Shown here: piece after piece, positions 47,630-59,289 of the stretch
Position numbering within the stretch: position 1 is the stretch's first letter
Layout of the letters: each line of letters starts with the position of its first letter
NCBI GenBank assembly: GCA_010015655.1
Contig: ML976657.1
Location: forward strand, 1,427,654-1,491,653
Source: Bimuria novae-zelandiae CBS 107.79
Taxonomy: Eukaryota > Ascomycota > Dothideomycetes > Pleosporales > Didymosphaeriaceae
Length of the DNA stretch: 64,000 nucleotides
Direction of reading: 5' to 3'
Position numbers and translations under genes: made by a program
Notes under the pieces: generated by a model
Database searches by the model: none
What the model was told of the DNA's origin: nothing
Seen by the model: only the letters and a program-made list of their open reading frames with translations

Positions 47630-48860
47630 GAGACTAAAAATAACTGAGCGAGGATTTGATGTCGCTCTCGGTCTCTTCCGGTGCCCAAAAGGCTCTGGTA
47701 AGACCACACATGGTGCGCTGAGTCTAAAAGATCCCACATGAGTGGAGACTGAAGAGTTTGTTTCGACTCTCGCCTACTCCTCACAGCCCTTCCCCGTGGA
47801 GCAACTAAAAGGACACCAGAAACGGCAATGTGTCTTTGTGTGTCCTGCTCAAAATGCAATACGAGACCTTCTATGGTGTGCGGCACCTAAACCTCTTACC
47901 ATCCATTTGATATGGGACGCCGCCACCCGAGCACTTAAATCAAGGCCTCCTCCGCTCAGATCTTCTCTTTGCACCTCTTCATGGCGAAGAAATACTCAAA
48001 AGATCTCACGAAAAACCTATATCGTTCTCGGCTCCCCGTTCTCAAAACGCTTCGAACCTCTGTACATGGTTCGCCGCACCAAAAATTCTCCAGACGCACG
48101 CTTTGGTGGACGTCGCCTGGCAACTTAAAAAGCTTCTCGATCCCCCCCATGTCCAACGCAGCTCTTCCCCTCCAAAAGCCTAAAATTGCTACACGGAAGA
48201 GCGTGTCGCCCCTGGTCTGCCGTGCCAAAAACAACAGGCATGGGTGTTTATGCTCCGCCCTGTCCGCGAGCGACATTCAAAAAGCCACCACGAAACTCAT
48301 CATGTGGGGGAGCACGGCTGGCGCACTATAAAGACCTTCCTCTATTACAGTATCTTTCCTAGTTTCACAGATCCTGCTCCTCAAAGGACCAAAAACGGCG
48401 TGGTTAAAAAGGCATGGCGCTCCCGGCTTGTCCTGTGCTAAAAAGAAATGGCGCATATTTTCATGTTGTGCGGCGTCCAAATCCGCTATGACAGGTGGTC
48501 ATGTTGGAGAGCGCGGCTCACGCACTTAAAACCCCTCCTCGGCTCCGTTCTTCCTCTCCACGGCTCTCCTCCCTAGGAGACTAAAGCCTTTTTCCACAAT
48601 CCATCATGTGCACGTGCCCTCTTGGGAGTACTAAAATCTAAAACGAAGTTAAGGAATGCTGTGCGAGTCCAAAGAAGCGGAGCAAGAAAGTAATGTGGGA
48701 CGCCGCCCGCGGGAGGCTTTGAAGCCTTCTTCAACAGCTTTTCCTCCCCACGGGGACTAAAACGGAAGAACACAACACATATGGTGTGCCAGTCTAAAGG
48801 GGAAGACCGGAAGTGGTAATGTGAGGAGACGTGCCCACTTGAACGCTCCAAAAAATGGAA
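47630..48860 (+). repeat. Diverged tandem array with A-tracts about every 48 bases (array 2, inverted to array 1)
   Basis: A-tracts (CTAAAA, CCAAAA, TTAAAA, CAAAAA) recur at about 47634, 47688, 47727, 47807, 47851, 47889, 47937, 47997, 48044, 48081, 48128, 48173, 48228, 48280, 48329, 48391, 48440, 48478, 48528, 48584, 48633, 48672, 48767, 48796 and 48852, mean spacing about 48. Units alternate an ATGTGG or ATGGTGTGCGGC box with a CT-rich box such as TTTTCCTCCCCACGGGGACTAAAA (48732-48755). The same boxes occur in opposite orientation in array 1. Low unit identity means this is an old or functionally constrained array, not a fresh satellite. No ORF spans it. Confidence 0.6.
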
Positions 48861-49142
48861 ACAATCGCGTTGCATGGGTTGGTGGCGCGCTTGGCGTGCA
48901 AGGCTATAGGACGTTGGGAGCGTATGAAGAAGGATGTGGTGATGGAGAGCACCAGCGCGACCGTCCTTGACCATCGATACCAGTCTGATTCCATAAGCCT
49001 ACCGCAGAGACCATGAAAAAAACCAACGCAGAGAGACATCATGAACTATCTGCAAATCACATTACACAAACGCTACACATGATCTATCGTCTACACATCC
49101 CATCCCGACCCCACCATCTTATAAACGCCCCGCCCCCATCAT

Positions 49143-52100
49143 CTACAACTCATCCCTCTCCCTCTCCGCCGCCCTCTCCTTCTCCGCCTTCCTCTTCTCC
49201 TCAATCTGCAGCTCCTCCTGCACATCAACCTTCTTCTCCCCACTCTCCCCCTTCACCCTCCTAAACAATTCCGCAACCTCCTCATCATACACATTCCACT
49301 CCGGAACCTGCCTCCTCGCACGCTCCAACTTCGGCTCCTTCGTCTGCGGATTATTACACAAATCAATCGTCTTGGCATCCTTCAAACTCTCATCGCTACA
49401 CCACGTCTCACACCACAGCCACTCCTGCGGCAAGCTCTTAATCTCCAGGTTAAACTGCATATTATTCGGGAGATCCTGGTCGAGATTCGACAGCGACGCC
49501 GGGTCCGCCGAGAGGCTGTGGTACTGCTGACGGAGGCGATCGCCCGCCGCGAGTCTGCGGAACTGCACGAGGTCGACGACGTACAGCGCGGAGATATGGT
49601 AGGGGCGACCACGCAGGAAGTTTGCCCAGTAGCCTGTTTTCCAGAAGCGGAAGCCCTCCATCTCGGTGCGGGAGTCGCACATGGGCGTGAAGCCGTAGGG
49701 GGCGCCTTGCAGGTCGAATTCCACGAGCTCGTACATGTCGGTGCGCACGACTTGGTCGGCGTCGACGAAGATTACTTTGTCGAGGTCGAGCGGGAAGAGC
49801 ACGTCTAGGAATAGGATCTTGTAGCCCCAGATCTCGCGCTGCTTTTCGGATTGGGCGCGCAGCCAGTGCGGCCACTTGTATGTAACCATCTCGTACTCAA
49901 AGCCGTACTCTGCCGCCATGTGTGGGAGGAAGGATTTGAAGCTAGGCGAGAGGAATTGCTCGATAAACCAGAACTTCACGGTGTGCGACGTGTGCTTCAT
50001 GACGGAGAGCATCATGATGTTGAGCATGCGTTCGTAAAGATGGCCTGAGGCGACCGAGAAGATGTTGATGTCGGCTTGAACGCCTTTGCTTGATGGCTTC
50101 GATCCTTGGATCAACTCAGCGCCCTTCTTGAGGACCTTTTCGGTGTTGAAGTTCAAGCCGACTTTACTAAGTAGCTTGTTTACTTTCTGGGTGCCCTTCT
50201 CCATGAGCTCAACAGCGAGCGAGTCTTCGGACGCGAGAACGTCAGCGGTCTCCTGGCCGGGCTTGCGGGAGAGGCGCGGAAACAGCGTGAGCCCTTGGAA
50301 GGACATGAGCACTATTTCGCTCGTCTCGTCACCAGGAACAGGAGCCCAGCCGACCGTCCCGGCGCTGTCGAACGAGAAGATCTCTTGGCTACGGCCGGCT
50401 TTGAGTTGAATATTGTAGAAGCCGGGGTTAGCCTTGAATTGGAAGTAGCCCAGGTTGGCCATGATAATGGTATCGGCGAAGTGGGGATCTTTCTCGGTAG
50501 CAAGGACGACTTCGGAGCCACGGGGTGGCTGACCGCTATTGGTGGTGTCGCGAGAATGGCCTTCGATGAGGATACTTTCGAGGCCGTAGATAGCGTCAAT
50601 ATTAGTGCCGGCGGGTAAAGTGCTGAGCTTGATATTGTCCAGGTCGTGGATAGACTCCTCAGGTGCGACAAGCCAGGATGGTGGAACGTCCATGCCCAAG
50701 TTGAGCAAAGCTACTTTAGGAATACCGGAGAAGTGGGCTTCCAGGTTGTTCACGGAGCCATCGTCATTGAAGGTCGGCTTGGAATCGAGCAAGTAACGAT
50801 AGAAACGTTTCACGGGAAGCTCCGATAACATCTGCTTCGGGTTCAGGAACAGCTTCAAATGTACACCGTCCATGTCTGACAATGCCTTCAGAATTGGGAT
50901 CCACTTTTGTGCCAGCTCGGTAGCGGGATCGATGGATGCCACAATCTGGATAATGGCAGTGTTATTGTCGCCTTTCACGATTGCCGTATGTGCATCGTCC
51001 CACTGCTTGAACCTATCCATTCTGAGCGTCGAAGCCGATTCAAACATGCCTTCGGGAACATCTGAAATGGTAGAGAGCGCGACAAGAGACTGGATTTTGG
51101 CGACATCGAACGGAGACTTGACCTTTTCAGTCAGCTCCAGTGCTTTGAGAGCTTTGCTGAGCGGGTCGATACGCTTTTTCGTCTCATAAGAGACCAAGAG
51201 CTCGACGTCCGATTTTGACAAGGGGTCGTCAGCTGGGATAGGCCCCACGAATCGGCCGTTGACTAATATACCATGCTGACCAGGCTGGAGGCCGAAGGCA
51301 TCGCAGATAGGTTGTGCTGCCTTCCAGAAGAGTGTCGTATTGCCTAGCGTAGGCGAGAAACTGGGTTCCTGTCCTGCGATAGCCAGCATTTGTTCGATAC
51401 TGAGCTTGTTCAGTGACTTGACCCATGCCTCCAGGATGTCTTCCGAAGCACTAGACTGATCGGCACCAGCTTGAGGATTGTGAATGAGCACGACTTCTAC
51501 ATTTGGGATCTCTTCGCGGAACCAGGCAACCGACTTGAGCAGTTTCAATCCCGATTCTGAGTCGAAGTCTGCAACAAGGGTAACATGTGCCCAGTCTTCC
51601 TTGCTGGCTGACTCGGCGGCTTGAACGCGCGGCAACAGATTGAACACCGCGCCGTGCTTCTCTTCAAAGTCTGCCATATTAACGAGCATGATGTTCTTCT
51701 CATTCTCAGGAACGATGAGCGGGTTGCGCTTGGTAGCAGCCTGGAACAAGAAAAACTGCGGGATCCAGCTCTCATCTTTCAGTGTATCGTCGAATACAAG
51801 CTGCTGAATCTGGCGCAGGTCCATGCTAATCCGCTGGCTCAAATGTTGCAGCCAGGTCTCATCTTTCGCCAGGGGCACGCCGTTGATGAAGATGGGCGCA
51901 TCAGATCCATCTGCAGCAAGACGCGCGAGATACTTTTGCGCATCTTCCACATGCTGCGCAATCTCATCGGAGCTCAACACGTCTTCGAGCTGGGATACCT
52001 CACGTTCGGGGCGCAGCGTAGCGTCCTTAACCGTGGCGTGGAAGATGGCTTTGTCTGGGCGCGCCAGCTTCTTTGCTTCCAGAGCCTGTATACGTTAGCG

Positions 52101-53831
52101 AGGGCGGGACATTTGTTACCCTGGGGTGCGACTCACAGCATCGAGATACTTGATCAAAGTACTCAAACCGTATGTATCAATCAGATGGTATACAAGCTTC
52201 GCCTGCTCAACTGCACCTTCCGTCTTAGTGAGTGGTACGAGACCCCACCTGATAGGAATGCCGCGCTTGATCAGACTCAGCACTGTTTCAATGACCATGA
52301 TGACATCGTCCTTGACCGTAAAATCGACGGGCACGATGGCGTTGTGAATGTCTCGACGGACTGAAGGTAGTTGTCCTGGATAAGTCCGCTGCAGCAATGC
52401 TTGAGTATGTGAAGGCCACGTCTCGTATCTAGAATCTTTCTCGATGTTGTTCATCCACACGATAACATTGCCTCCTTCAATCTCGTCCCGGAAATCGTAC
52501 CGCTGAGGTTCATCCTCTGTCTGTGTTTCGGTGATGGCAGAATGAGAAAGCAAGGCGATGGCGTCAGAGCCAGATAAGCCTTGGCTGCGGACACCGTTGA
52601 TCAGACGACGCTCTCGACGAAGATGTTCTAGAAGCGTAAACGGATTGATGTCACGAGCAGGTATCTGTACACCGTTGATCAAGAGGAGGTTGAACCCAGC
52701 AGGAAGGAATTGTTCGCGGTTGAGCTCATGCTCAGCGACGAAGTCTTCAGAGACGTCGTGGGCCACAATCGCTGATGAGTACTTGGGGAAGTCTTGAACG
52801 AGTTTCATGAGGGTGTCCAAGGGCTGCTCGCTCTTCATTACAAAGCTGGCAGCCTTCAGCCCAAGTTCCGCAACCTCATCCTTGGAAAGCGGTTTGAGAT
52901 CCGAGACCTCTGCATCCTCATGAAGCTCCGCATCCAAGGGCTTCTGTGTTGCGACTGTCTCTCCCTGATCAGCAGGCGCCCGGTCATCAATGACAATGTA
53001 ATCCGTTCTCTTCAGCTGCAGTGCTACACCGTATCCGTTTACCACCAGAGGCGATGCTGACGCCTTCGGAGACGGCTTATGTCGAACACGGTATGATGTC
53101 TTCCCCTCCCCCGCAGTCTTCCTCAGCATCTTGTGGAATTTCGCAAATGAGGTCGCCGTGATATCGGCGTATAATATCGAGGGTAACGCATGGGTAGTGT
53201 TCCCCAGTATCCTGTCGAAAGGCAATTCGTATGACCTGTGCACATATCAGCTACCGTTGCAACGCTGCACTCGCATCATACCCACCTTTCGCTCTTCACA
53301 CTCCCACGGCTGTCCTCCAGCTGCGGGGAACAATATTGCTTGCCACCAAACGCTACCCATGTATCACAGTCAGGCCCCTGCTGTCCTTGTAGCGACGGCT
53401 CCACCGAAGTATTGTAGAACTGGTAATGCGCCTCGATTCTCGGGGCGGCCGATCGCACTGACAGCGCAAACTGGAACGACGAGAGCGTCTCGCGGTCTGT
53501 GATGTGACCATCTGTCTCGAGAAGCTGCACAAAAGATGTGAAGAGCTCCTGGTCGGTCTTTGCGTCGTGAAAGTAGCCGTCTGCTATCCGGTCGAGGAGG
53601 GGGAAATATGCGGTTGCGTTCTCTTCGGCGGCCGTTTCTCTGCCGTCTATTAGCTGGCGCGACACTTTTTGGGTGCTGCAAGACTCACAGAAGCTCTACT
53701 AGATATGGCGCGGAGCTGAACGAAGCTCGTAAGGCGACGTTGATTGTGGGCCCCGCGAGGACACCAAGATACCTCCATGCGCTGAGCACCAACAGGCCCC
53801 GCACACCCAGCAAGGAATTGAGCGCCCGCAT
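49143..53831 (-). CDS. UDP-glucose:glycoprotein glucosyltransferase (UGGT)
   Basis: Four exons, 53689-53831, 53286-53639, 52137-53235 and 49143-52085, with introns of 49-51 bases, encode 1512 residues, the normal length. UGGT is the ER lumen folding sensor that re-glucosylates misfolded N-glycoproteins for calnexin. The start ATG gives a signal peptide (LLGVRGLLVLSAWRYLGVL). Thioredoxin-like sensor domains fill most of the chain (FNLLLINGVQIPARDINPF is a typical block). The C-terminal GT24 domain begins near ADINIFSVASGHLYERMLNI and contains the DxD motif VIFVDADQVVRTD, then PMCDSRTEMEGFRFWKTGYW and LPQEWLWCETWC. The protein ends in RDEL, an ER retention signal. No disruption is seen. Confidence 0.95.
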
Positions 53832-54438
53832 CGCGTTCTGAATTGTGCGAGGCTCAGGAAGGTTCTACGGTGTTCCTTCAAAAACCCAGCGAGGCCAACA
53901 AGCGAGGCCAACAAGCGAGAGGTTTTGCGAGGTTGAAAAAGGTCAGCTCCTGTATCAAAAAGATGCAACGTATAGCTTCTGGCCCCGGCGCCTGCTTGTT
54001 TCAACGCGGCATTGAGGAGCCGACAGACTGTATACAGAATGTGTAATTGATAGTAGAGTGCGCGTAATAATTCCAGGGCAAGGCTTCTTCCCCGAAGCGT
54101 GCAACTTACGGAGCGCTCGTACTGCGTCGCGGAAGTTCTTTGAAGTGTAAAGTGTGACGCCACTCTCCGCACCGCCACCGGAGTGGCGCGAACTTCCAAG
54201 TCGCAACTCTCCACACGCATGCAGCAACCCTCAAACCTGCTTAAAAAGATACAAAGAGATGGGTACAAAGTTGAGGTGTGGGAGCTACAATAATGCAGGT
54301 ATAGCTCACAAAATACAAGAACATGCAGCTAACAACGAATCTAGAGCTACTGTACATCGAGCCAATGCACGACATCCTCTTCACATGCATGCTGCCATAA
54401 ACCCGTGCCCTACGACTCCAGCCATCCAAACCAGGCGG
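53832..54438. other. UGGT promoter and P450 3' flank
   Basis: No gene. It contains a 12-base direct repeat (cgaggccaacaag, two copies near 53889). Confidence 0.45.
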
Positions 54439-56526
54439 TCAGTAATCAAACTTCAACTTCTCACCCCCCCTCTTAACCAGCCGTATAGGAATAGTGTGCC
54501 CTCTCAGCTGCAGCGTGATGATGCTTGACGTCTTCGTCCGCAACAACAACAGTGTCCTATCCACCGCCTTCTGCCAAATCTCCTTCCGCTCGTTCTCGCT
54601 CATCTTCTCCAGCTGCTCTTCGCTCGCCCATTCATCCGCCGCAAGCTCAACGCTGTATTGCGTGAAAATGACCGCAAAGGCAGTCAGGAGCTCCACCTGC
54701 GCGAATCGGCGTCCGATGCAGGATCTGAATCCGTCGCTAAACGGGATGTACGACCCACGGACGGGTCTAAATAGGTTGGACGATGTGTCCTCTCCTGACG
54801 GACCGCGGAGTTCCTCGTCGTCGTACGCGATGTCTGTGAAAGCCTCGGTGGTGGCAGATTGGTTGAGCCAGCGTTCTGGGCGGAAGCGTTGCGTGTCTGG
54901 AATACCGTTTACAACTTCTTCGCCTGGAGGTGCAGGCCAGTATTTGGGATTCTTGTGGATGGCACACGAGAGGGAGATCTGGGTTTCGCCAGGCATGGTG
55001 TACTGTTGGCCGTCCATGGTAAATTGCTGGGGTCGGCCTGGCGCAGTGGACTTGGGAATGTTGATGACAGGTGTCAGCACGCGCAGAGTTTCATTCATTA
55101 CAGCCGCAGGCATGCCATTGAAGAGCTTTTGGAAGATTTCTTCGTACTTCCACTCTTCAATCGGTCGTCCCTGTATCACCTCGTCGATCTCGTCTTGCAG
55201 TTTCTTCTGCGATGACCACCGCATAGCAAGGAAAATGAGGGAATAGTGCAGGGTGTTGGCGGTGGTTTCGTGGCCGGCGAGCATGAGGACGAAAGCGTTT
55301 CCCAAAAGATCGGACTCTTGGATACTGGTTTGACTGGCATCGAGAATGCCAGAGTTGCGAATCAACGCGCGAAAGAGATCCATGCCGTGGGCGTCTTGGC
55401 CCGCAGAAACTTGGGTTTTTTTCAGCTGGAGAATTTCTTCCATGTAGTCGCCCCATTCGAGCAAGGCTTTGGCGACTGTACGATGGACCTTGAAAGGGGA
55501 TTTTGCTGCATTGCTATTAGCTTGGGGATTCTGATGGGTTTTCCTCTCCGGCTTCCAAGACAGTCACTTCACAAGTGCGAATACATACTGAATAGACTTA
55601 CACAGCACGGAAGGTGGACCCATGAACGTCCACATGATATTGTGGAGAAGCTCGCTGAGTGCCTCGCGGTAGTTCATCGTATGCCCTGGCGGCGGTTGGG
55701 ACCCTTTGAATACAGAATCCGCTCTATCTGCCTTGTCGGCTTCATGTTTGCCTTCTTCATGTTTGCCTTCTTCATGTTTGCCTTCTTCATGCGGCCAAGT
55801 CACTCGAATGTCGAATCCTGCGCCACTAATGATATAGAGAGCCCAGCTCATGGTATCAGTACCAGGGTCATTAAGTGTTCGACTCTCCATTTTCTCGGTT
55901 CCCGTCCATAACCGGAGCAAAGACGTGGTATGGTGCAATGTTTCCGTGAACACGAGCTCATTGTTGCGCTCTCCAAAGCTTGGTGCAGTGAGCTTGCGAT
56001 GCATGCGCCAATCGGCTCCTTCACTAGAGACGAGATTCTTGCCGTACAGGTCCAGGCGTGTGTACAGCTCAAGTGGCTTGGGAAAGTCGTTCCGCCTCGT
56101 AGTTATCTGCGCGACGACCTCTGCATCCGCCACAAAGGCGGCAATTTTTGAAGGGGACACGACGAGAAAGACATCCGAGTCAATCTTCTCGAAGGGCTCG
56201 TGGCCAAGCCTGTGAGCCCATTCCGGATCCATGATTCTAAGCACCAACAATCAATGTCTGTTGGACGGTTCAATACATTATAGCACGTACTCGAGCCACA
56301 GCCCTTTCACAGACGCTGGGAGTTTCTTCAGAAAAGGTATCCATAGGTAGTATGTGGCAAGCCAGCCCATGCCGAAGACGTGCACTGGGGTTACAACATA
56401 GGGCAAGCCGGAGCTTTTAGCGCACGAGATGTTGTGCTTCAGGCGTTGATAGGTGCTGAGGCCGTAGTACAACAGCACGCATGCGACGGCGCTCAATACG
56501 AGCAAGTAAGCCATTGGATACCCCAC
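54439..56526 (-). CDS. Cytochrome P450 monooxygenase
   Basis: Three exons, 56291-56526, 55602-56236 and 54439-55505, with introns of 54 and 96 bases, give about 645 residues. This is long for a P450, partly because of inserts. An N-terminal ER anchor (MAYLLVLSAVACVLLYYGL) is followed by substrate-side regions, the I helix MLAGHETTAN, the ExxR motif ETLR, the PERW region (RFRPERW) and the haem-binding loop FSDGFRSCIGRRFA with the axial Cys. The substrate is not predictable. Exon 2 carries an in-frame array of GKHEE repeats from 15-base DNA units at 55741-55791. A gap of about 600 bases separates it from UGGT on the same strand. There is no adjacent biosynthetic cluster. Confidence 0.92.
55741..55791 (-). 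repeat. 15-base coding minisatellite in the P450 gene
   Basis: Three and a partial fourth copy of ttcatgtttgccttc, encoding EEGKH repeats on the minus strand. Frame is kept, so copy number can vary without breaking the gene. Confidence 0.92.
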
Positions 56527-59289
56527 TCTGTGCGATAGCCGGGCGATCGGTGCGAAAAGACAGCAGCAAGGAGACGTGTTATCAGTGTATGAAGCGGCAA
56601 TTGCGAATACTACACGGAAGTGACAGCTCGTGAGGAGCAGAAAGACGTCGTGGCCGGTTGCGATGGTGATGTCAGGAGGTCACGTTTCCGTGCATCACTT
56701 GTGTTTGAGCCCCGCATTGTCGCTTCTTGAGTTCCTAGGTAACGTAGCGCCATTGTGCTGTCTGACCATCGTGAACAGTTTGCCGCGCTGGAGACATCCA
56801 GGCGCCCTCCAGACGAGACTGTAGCAAACAAAAGGAGACGTATCTGAATCATTTGGCTGGAAGTTGGGGAGATACTGTTGTGATTAGCTCCCGAGGCGTG
56901 ATGATTAGTAAAGGACGACTTCGCACTGCATGTCTCAACGGCAAACAAGCAATGCTGCCTCGCGCGCTTTTTGCTGGAGTGGTTAACGGCTGCAGGTGTC
57001 ACAGCGATCAACCGCAAAAAGAAAAGCATCCTTGGGCCACTCGGGATGCGCGAGGGAGAGCCGGGCAGAAGAAAGGTGAGCGGGCATGTCGTTGAGAGTG
57101 GCAGAGCGCGTGGAAGGAGTCAGGACGGCGGCGAAAGGTTGGTCTTTGCTTTCAGAGTTTGCTGCCACCACGGGTAACTCACGCGCCGTTACATGACAGC
57201 GTTTCGAAAACATCTGGTCTCGTTTGGAGGCGATCCGCAATGGTGCGGAGCGCTACACCACGGCGCCCCTGCCTTTTCGTGGCACTTGGTCGTCCACGTG
57301 GGCATCTCGTTATCGTGAAGCGGCCAGGGGTGGCGCGCAGCAGATTTTGCCGGAGAAATTCGAATTAGTGAGCGGATGGACGCGGTGAGGATTGTCTTTG
57401 TTTTCAGCGCGCGCGCGCTCCGCTGCTGCCGGGCGGGCAAGGTGAGGCTGGCTCAACTCTTGCTGGGTTGGGCTAGTTCCTGCTTCTTCTGTCATCTGAC
57501 TGACTTGTACCTGCGCGCTGTTTCTGACTCTGCGGGCGACCGATTCCCGAGGCAGCGTAGGGAGCAACGAAGAGTCGTGCCATTTTCTGCTGCATGCCAC
57601 CACATCGTGCATCGACAACCTGGTTGTGAGGTGCTGCGTGACTCGGCGCGCCTGACCGCACGAATCTGCTATAGCTATCCGACCTTTGCGGTGAGATGTC
57701 GCCGCACTTCCTCCGGGCGAGGTAGGTACGAGCCTACGAATACTGTATCGTCGCTGCCCAAGATGCGCTGATCAGTAGGATGCGCTCGCTGATCTCGGGC
57801 GCTGGCAGGTAGCTGCCCTCGCGCGTTCTGACGCCAGCAGCAGAGCGGCGAGCGACTGCGATGCTCTCGCACACTGAGTCGCCGAAACGACGGCTTCGTG
57901 GTCGACGACAGATGTCAGGCCCTACCAAGAGAGGCCCATGGCTAAAGCCGGCGCCACCAGCCGCACATCACTTCCAGCGGCATTCTCGAAGCCTCGTTGG
58001 ACCGTGATCGCGACGAGGAGTGGGGCTCCATCGCCGCGCTGAGATTCATGCACAGGTGCACTGGCAATCTCGCAACGCTCGGCTGCCCTCGCCTGCAATT
58101 GGCCGCGCGCGTCTGGAAATTATCCGACACACTTGGTGAGAGAGCGCACTGCGACGGCGCGGAGGACAGCGCCCGCCCACTGAGTGGTCGTCGCACACCC
58201 GCCGCACCCATCACGCTCGCACTCGAGCGCCCGCGATGCAGCAGTACCAGTACCAGCACCAGCACCAGCACCAGCACCAGCACCAGCACCAGCACCAGCA
58301 CCAGCGCCAACACCAGCACCAGCAACACCACCAGCGGCGACATTTGGCTCGTTCAGCAGCAGCCTCCAGGTGCGCCAGCCGAATGCACAAGGCACGGCGC
58401 GCGCTGCGACTCCGGCCCTTCCAGCACAGCGGGCCTGGTACGAGGCGCTGGACGTGGCGGGACCGCTGCTGCTCAAGCGAGCCCCAGCGACCGCCTGCAC
58501 CTGCGTGACTCGCGGCCGCTCACACATGTACTCGCCCTGCACCTTCTCCACATGCACACGACGGGTGGCCCCTCCCACCCACTATCCATCATCCATCACC
58601 ACCAACACTCTCACTCTCCCGTCCCGTGCCAATTCAAGTTGCTGCTCCAGGGCCCCCCCCCGCTGCTGCCGTCTCTTCACCACTTTCCCTGCCCTGAGCT
58701 AAGCCCGAGCCCGCCCTCTCGTTCTACGCACGGCCCGCATCGCAGCCACGCCTCCGCGCTACCGAGCCTGCGAAGAGCGTCAACCTCGACACAGGCCTGG
58801 TCGGAGCGTCTGAGCAGCGCCCACAGCACCCACAGCGCCCACCTGTGCGAGCTAGAAGACGCCCTCCGGTCTTGTCTGCTTCCAGCGTCCTCTCCGGCTC
58901 CATGGTAAGCTTGCCGTCAGGACTGCGTCTCCATCGCGCGGCTTGACCAGCTCCCGCCTCTGCATCGCATCTGCTCTGCCCTACGCAGCCCAGTCAACCT
59001 GGTGCCTTGTCAGGTGCTGGCCTGCTTCCTGCGACGCTTGTCAAACTCTTTCCCCCCCCCAAGTGATGACGCGGATTGGCCCACAGACGCTCCCAACAGC
59101 CCTATCCACTGTTGACGTGCTGGTGAATTCAATCCAAACCCTCCCTGCTCTGTTGTTGTGCCGAGGGCCATTGCTCCTGGTTCCAGCGTTGGGCAAACAC
59201 GAGTGGCACCTGTGAGTACACCGCAGTGATAATAGCCAGTGACGGAATCGCCGCCGCATGGCCTGAGCGGAATCTCGTCTGATATAAGG
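56527..59289. promoter_or_regulatory. Long intergenic/leader region upstream of the Zn2Cys6 gene
   Basis: 2.76 kb without a supported gene. The right half is GC- and pyrimidine-rich and probably includes the promoter and long 5' leader of the transcription factor, and on the left the P450 promoter. A 303-codon frame at 57997-58908 consists of low-complexity Ser/Thr/Pro-type sequence and has open shadow frames on both strands, so I treat it as non-coding. Confidence 0.5.
58240..58334. repeat. Hexanucleotide repeat (ACCAGC/ACCAGT)n
   Basis: About fifteen units of ccagca/ccagta with few interruptions, about 1 kb upstream of the transcription factor start codon. Confidence 0.92.

Noticed and set aside
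41149..48860. CRISPR array
   Set aside because: Repeats are strongly diverged and there are no identical direct repeats with unique spacers. The organism is a eukaryote.
54439..56526. Secondary-metabolite gene cluster
   Set aside because: A single P450 next to UGGT and a regulator, with no backbone synthase or transporter.
57997..58908. 303-codon open frame with Ser-Thr repeats upstream of the transcription factor
   Set aside because: Several overlapping frames on both strands are open because of the hexanucleotide repeat and high GC. No domain, signal or splice evidence.
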